The position numbers and the translations under genes are program-made. A stretch of DNA of 29,957 nucleotides, taken from the NCBI GenBank assembly GCA_035265665.1, contig DATFOK010000071.1, forward strand, positions 1 through 29,957, written 5' to 3'. The notes under the pieces are model-generated. The model did no database searches. It saw nothing but the letters and a program-made list of their open reading frames with translations, and was not told where the DNA came from. Positions 27,991-29,957 of this stretch are shown piece after piece (the stretch's first letter is position 1; every line of letters starts with the position of its first letter). The stretch comes from DASUPK01 sp035265665. Lineage in GTDB: Bacteria > Actinomycetota > Thermoleophilia > Solirubrobacterales > 70-9.

Positions 27991-28863
27991 GTGCTCACCG
28001 ACTATCACCTGCACCTGCGGCCTGACGACACCGGAGAGGCCGGCCACTACTTCAGCGATCAGAACGTCGACCGCTACGTGGCCGCCGCCGAGGAGCACGG
28101 CATCGAGGAGCTCGGCGTCTCGGAGCACGTCTACCGCTTCACGCAGGCGCTCGAGATCTGGAGCCATCCCTACTGGGAGGCCCTGGCGCGGGACGACCTC
28201 GACTCCTACGTGGAGTTCGTTCGCACCACTCCGCTCCGGCTCGGCATCGAGTGCGACTTCGTACCCGGCAGCGAGAACCGGATCGCGAGCCTGCTCGAGC
28301 GCGACTTCGACTACGTCGTCGGCTCGATCCACTTTCTTGGCCCGCGGGGAGCCGTGGACGATCGGCGCTACGACGTCTGGGAGGAGATCGGCGATCCGGA
28401 CGAGCTCTGGGCGACCTACTTCCGCTGGCAGGCCGAGCTCGTTCGCTCCGGTCTTTTCGACATCGTCTCCCACCCGGACCTGGTGAAGATCTGGGGGGAC
28501 GACCGGCCCCAGCCCCGGCGGGATCCGCGCTTTCACTACGAGCCCCTGGTCGAGGCGATCTCGGATTCGAGCATCGCGGTCGAGATCTCCACCGCCGGGC
28601 TCCGCAAGCCGGTGGAGGAGATCTACCCGGCCCGGGCGCTCGCCGAGATGTGCGTCGAGGCCGGCGCCGCCTTCGCGCTCTCCTCGGACGCCCACGCGCC
28701 GGATCAGGTCGGCTTCGGCTATGACCGGGCGCTCGAGCTGCTCTCCGCCCTCGGCGTGGAGCGGATCTGCGTGTTCGATGGGCGCGAGCGCCGCCTCGAG
28801 CCGCTCGGCCGGGACGGCGACGGCGCGAGTCGGGTCTCGGGCTCGGGCGAGGCGGGCGCCTGA
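27991..28863 (+). CDS. PHP-domain phosphatase, histidinol-phosphatase-like
   Basis: 290 aa. PHP-fold metal-dependent phosphoesterase. Metal ligands are visible in order: DYHLHLR at the very N-terminus, SEHVYRF near residue 46, GIECDFVPG near 85, GSIHFLG near 110, FDIVSHPDLVK near 155 and SSDAHAPDQVGFGY near 230. This order fits the HisK/HolPase branch that makes histidinol in histidine synthesis, but other phosphoesters are possible and no his genes are nearby. The GTG start is set by TAGCGT 7 nt upstream and gives a canonical start at the first metal motif. Its TGA overlaps the ispF ATG by one base. Confidence 0.87.
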   Translation: MLTDYHLHLRPDDTGEAGHYFSDQNVDRYVAAAEEHGIEELGVSEHVYRFTQALEIWSHPYWEALARDDLDSYVEFVRTTPLRLGIECDFVPGSENRIASLLERDFDYVVGSIHFLGPRGAVDDRRYDVWEEIGDPDELWATYFRWQAELVRSGLFDIVSHPDLVKIWGDDRPQPRRDPRFHYEPLVEAISDSSIAVEISTAGLRKPVEEIYPARALAEMCVEAGAAFALSSDAHAPDQVGFGYDRALELLSALGVERICVFDGRERRLEPLGRDGDGASRVSGSGEAGA

Positions 28864-29327
28864 TGGCGCTGCGCGTCGGGACCGGCTACGACAGCCACCG
28901 GCTGGCCGTCGGCGAGCGGCTGGTGATCGGCGGGGTCGAGATCGATCACGACCGGGGGCTGGCCGGACACTCGGACGCCGACGTGCTCACCCACGCGGTT
29001 ATCGACGCGCTGCTCGGTGCCTCCGGGCTCGGAGATCTGGGGGAGCTCTTCCCCGATGCCGAGGCCGAGTGGCGCGACGCCGATTCGATCGACCTACTGC
29101 GGATCGTCGTGGGGCAGCTACCCGGCGCGGTCGCAAACGTCGACGCCACGGTGATCTGCGAGGAGCCCAAGCTCGCGCCGCACAAGGCCGAAATGGCGTC
29201 GCGGCTGAGCGGTGTCCTCTCGGCGCCGGTCAGCGTGAAGGCGTCCACCAACGAGGGCATGGGCGCAATCGGCAGGGGTGAGGGGATCGCCTGCGTCGCG
29301 GTCGCCCTGGTCGACACGGGGGACTAG
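28863..29327 (+). CDS. ispF: 2-C-methyl-D-erythritol 2,4-cyclodiphosphate synthase
   Basis: 154 aa. Cyclises CDP-ME 2-phosphate to MEcPP in the MEP pathway. Motifs: GTGYDSHRL at the N-terminus (metal Asp and His), GGVEI, GLAGHSDADVLTHAVIDALLG with the metal His, GDLGELFPD, and the C-terminal KASTNEGMGAIGRGEGIAC. Length is typical. The ATG overlaps the upstream TGA (TGATG), so translation is coupled to the PHP gene. ispD is 4 kb upstream, separated by kup and the DUF389 region. Its TAG stop is part of the next gene's -10 box. Confidence 0.96.
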   Translation: MALRVGTGYDSHRLAVGERLVIGGVEIDHDRGLAGHSDADVLTHAVIDALLGASGLGDLGELFPDAEAEWRDADSIDLLRIVVGQLPGAVANVDATVICEEPKLAPHKAEMASRLSGVLSAPVSVKASTNEGMGAIGRGEGIACVAVALVDTGD

Positions 29328-29330
29328 GCT
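29325..29330 (+). promoter_or_regulatory. -10 box of acyl-CoA synthetase gene, embedded in ispF stop codon
   Basis: TAGGCT, with TAG the ispF stop, then 8 nt and ATG 29339. Confidence 0.5.
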
Positions 29331-29338
29331 TCTCCCGG

Positions 29339-29957
29339 ATGGAGCAGGACGGGCTGAGAGCGGGCATCGCAGGCCTCGCCAGCCGTCTTCCGACGGCGCT
29401 CGGCGATGCCGCCTTCGAGCTCAGGGTGTTCTCCGACGTCGGGCTGATCCGGCCGATGCGGCCGGACAAGCTCGCTCGGGTCGCCGAGCGCTACATCCGC
29501 TGGGGGGCAGCGCCGGCGCTCGGGTCCGCGGCGAACGCGATCACCCATCCCGACGACACCGCGATCATCGACGAGGCCGGCGCGCTCACCTGGCTGGAGA
29601 CCCACCGGCGCTCGAACGCGGTGGCGCGCGCCCTCCGCGACGAGGGGATCGGGCTGGGCGACGGCGTGGCGATCATGTGCCGCAACCACCGCTACTTCAT
29701 CGAGGCGACGATGGCGTGCGCGAAGCTCGGGACCATCGCCCTCTACCTGAACACCGCCTTCGCAGGTCCGCAGCTCTCCGACGTGATGGAGCGCGAGAAG
29801 CCGGCCGCCCTGATCTATGACCAGGAGTTCACGGAGCTGCTCTCCGAAAGCGACACCTCCGTCCGCCGCTTCGTCGCCTGGGAGGACGAGGTCGACGAGG
29901 CCGACGAGACCACCGTCGAGCAGCTGATCAAGGGAGCCCACGGCGACGAGCTCGATC
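29339..29957 (+). CDS. AMP-dependent acyl-CoA synthetase/ligase (partial, N-terminal part)
   Basis: 206 codons, open at the window end. The beginning of an ANL-superfamily ligase: DDTAIIDEAGALTWLETHRRS cut here as IIDEAGALTWLETHRRSNAV, then LRDEGIGLGDGVAIMCRNHR and FIEATMACAKLGTIALYLNT, matching the first N-terminal subdomain of fatty acyl-CoA synthetases (FadD types). A preceding 60-residue segment with MRPDKLARVAERY is common in actinobacterial FadD proteins. The ATP-binding P-loop (YTSGTTG type) and the CoA end are outside the window, so the substrate class cannot be refined. Start ATG 29339 lies 8 nt after TAGGCT. Confidence 0.88.
   Translation, partial: MEQDGLRAGIAGLASRLPTALGDAAFELRVFSDVGLIRPMRPDKLARVAERYIRWGAAPALGSAANAITHPDDTAIIDEAGALTWLETHRRSNAVARALRDEGIGLGDGVAIMCRNHRYFIEATMACAKLGTIALYLNTAFAGPQLSDVMEREKPAALIYDQEFTELLSESDTSVRRFVAWEDEVDEADETTVEQLIKGAHGDELD

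Noticed and set aside
1..29957. tRNA, rRNA, CRISPR array, insertion sequence or phage genes
   Set aside because: No cloverleaf-like T-loop contexts, no regularly spaced repeats and no transposase or integrase motifs were found by reading both strands; a covariance-model scan would be the decisive check for small RNAs.

Overview
The window is a high-GC, gene-dense bacterial chromosome segment. The gene set (ClpC, CarD, RadA-DisA, a C-terminal FtsH tail followed by a folate cluster, type III pantothenate kinase, IspD/IspF, DUF4331, a Fur-like regulator with two CxxC pairs) and the codon use point to an actinobacterium. Protein styles that I recall from Solirubrobacterales (class Thermoleophilia) make that order the best guess. 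This placement is an inference from the sequence, not a database result. No rRNA, tRNA, insertion sequence, prophage or CRISPR array was seen, so this is core chromosome with a few accessory patches.

Layout: 1-3.8 kb holds the end of ftsH, then folP, folB and folK, with two minus-strand genes (an epoxide-hydrolase-like protein and a GST-like protein) interleaved. 3.9-9.5 kb holds coaX, dusB, a secreted P-domain protein, a second alpha/beta hydrolase, greA and lysS. 9.6-10.7 kb holds a small membrane protein and a secreted CAP-domain gene disrupted by two frameshifts. 10.9-13.5 kb is clpC. 13.8-17.3 kb is a DUF4331 protein, a TPR protein and a Fur-family regulator. 17.3-20.7 kb is an accessory patch: an aldo/keto-reductase-like protein lacking two catalytic residues, two paralogous three-helix membrane proteins flanking a methyltransferase, and a TetR regulator. 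20.8-26.6 kb is radA, disA, carD, ispD and kup. 26.6-28 kb holds two microproteins missed by length filters (a 44-aa zinc ribbon and a 49-aa membrane protein) and a DUF389 membrane protein. 28-30 kb holds a PHP-family phosphatase, ispF and the start of an acyl-CoA synthetase.

How genes fit together: folP/folB/folK make dihydropteroate precursors; coaX makes CoA; ispD and ispF are two steps of the MEP isoprenoid pathway; greA, carD and clpC serve transcription and proteolysis; radA-disA link recombination to c-di-AMP, and kup is a K+ importer of a class often controlled by c-di-AMP.

The strongest genome-level signal is regulatory. About fourteen genes have a TANNNT-type -10 hexamer placed 6-8 nt (mostly 7) before an ATG or GTG, with no Shine-Dalgarno sequence, which is the signature of leaderless transcripts. 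In four cases the stop codon of the upstream gene is itself the first part of the -10 box. In one case two divergent leaderless genes share one almost symmetric -10 element. This pattern was used to choose several start codons.
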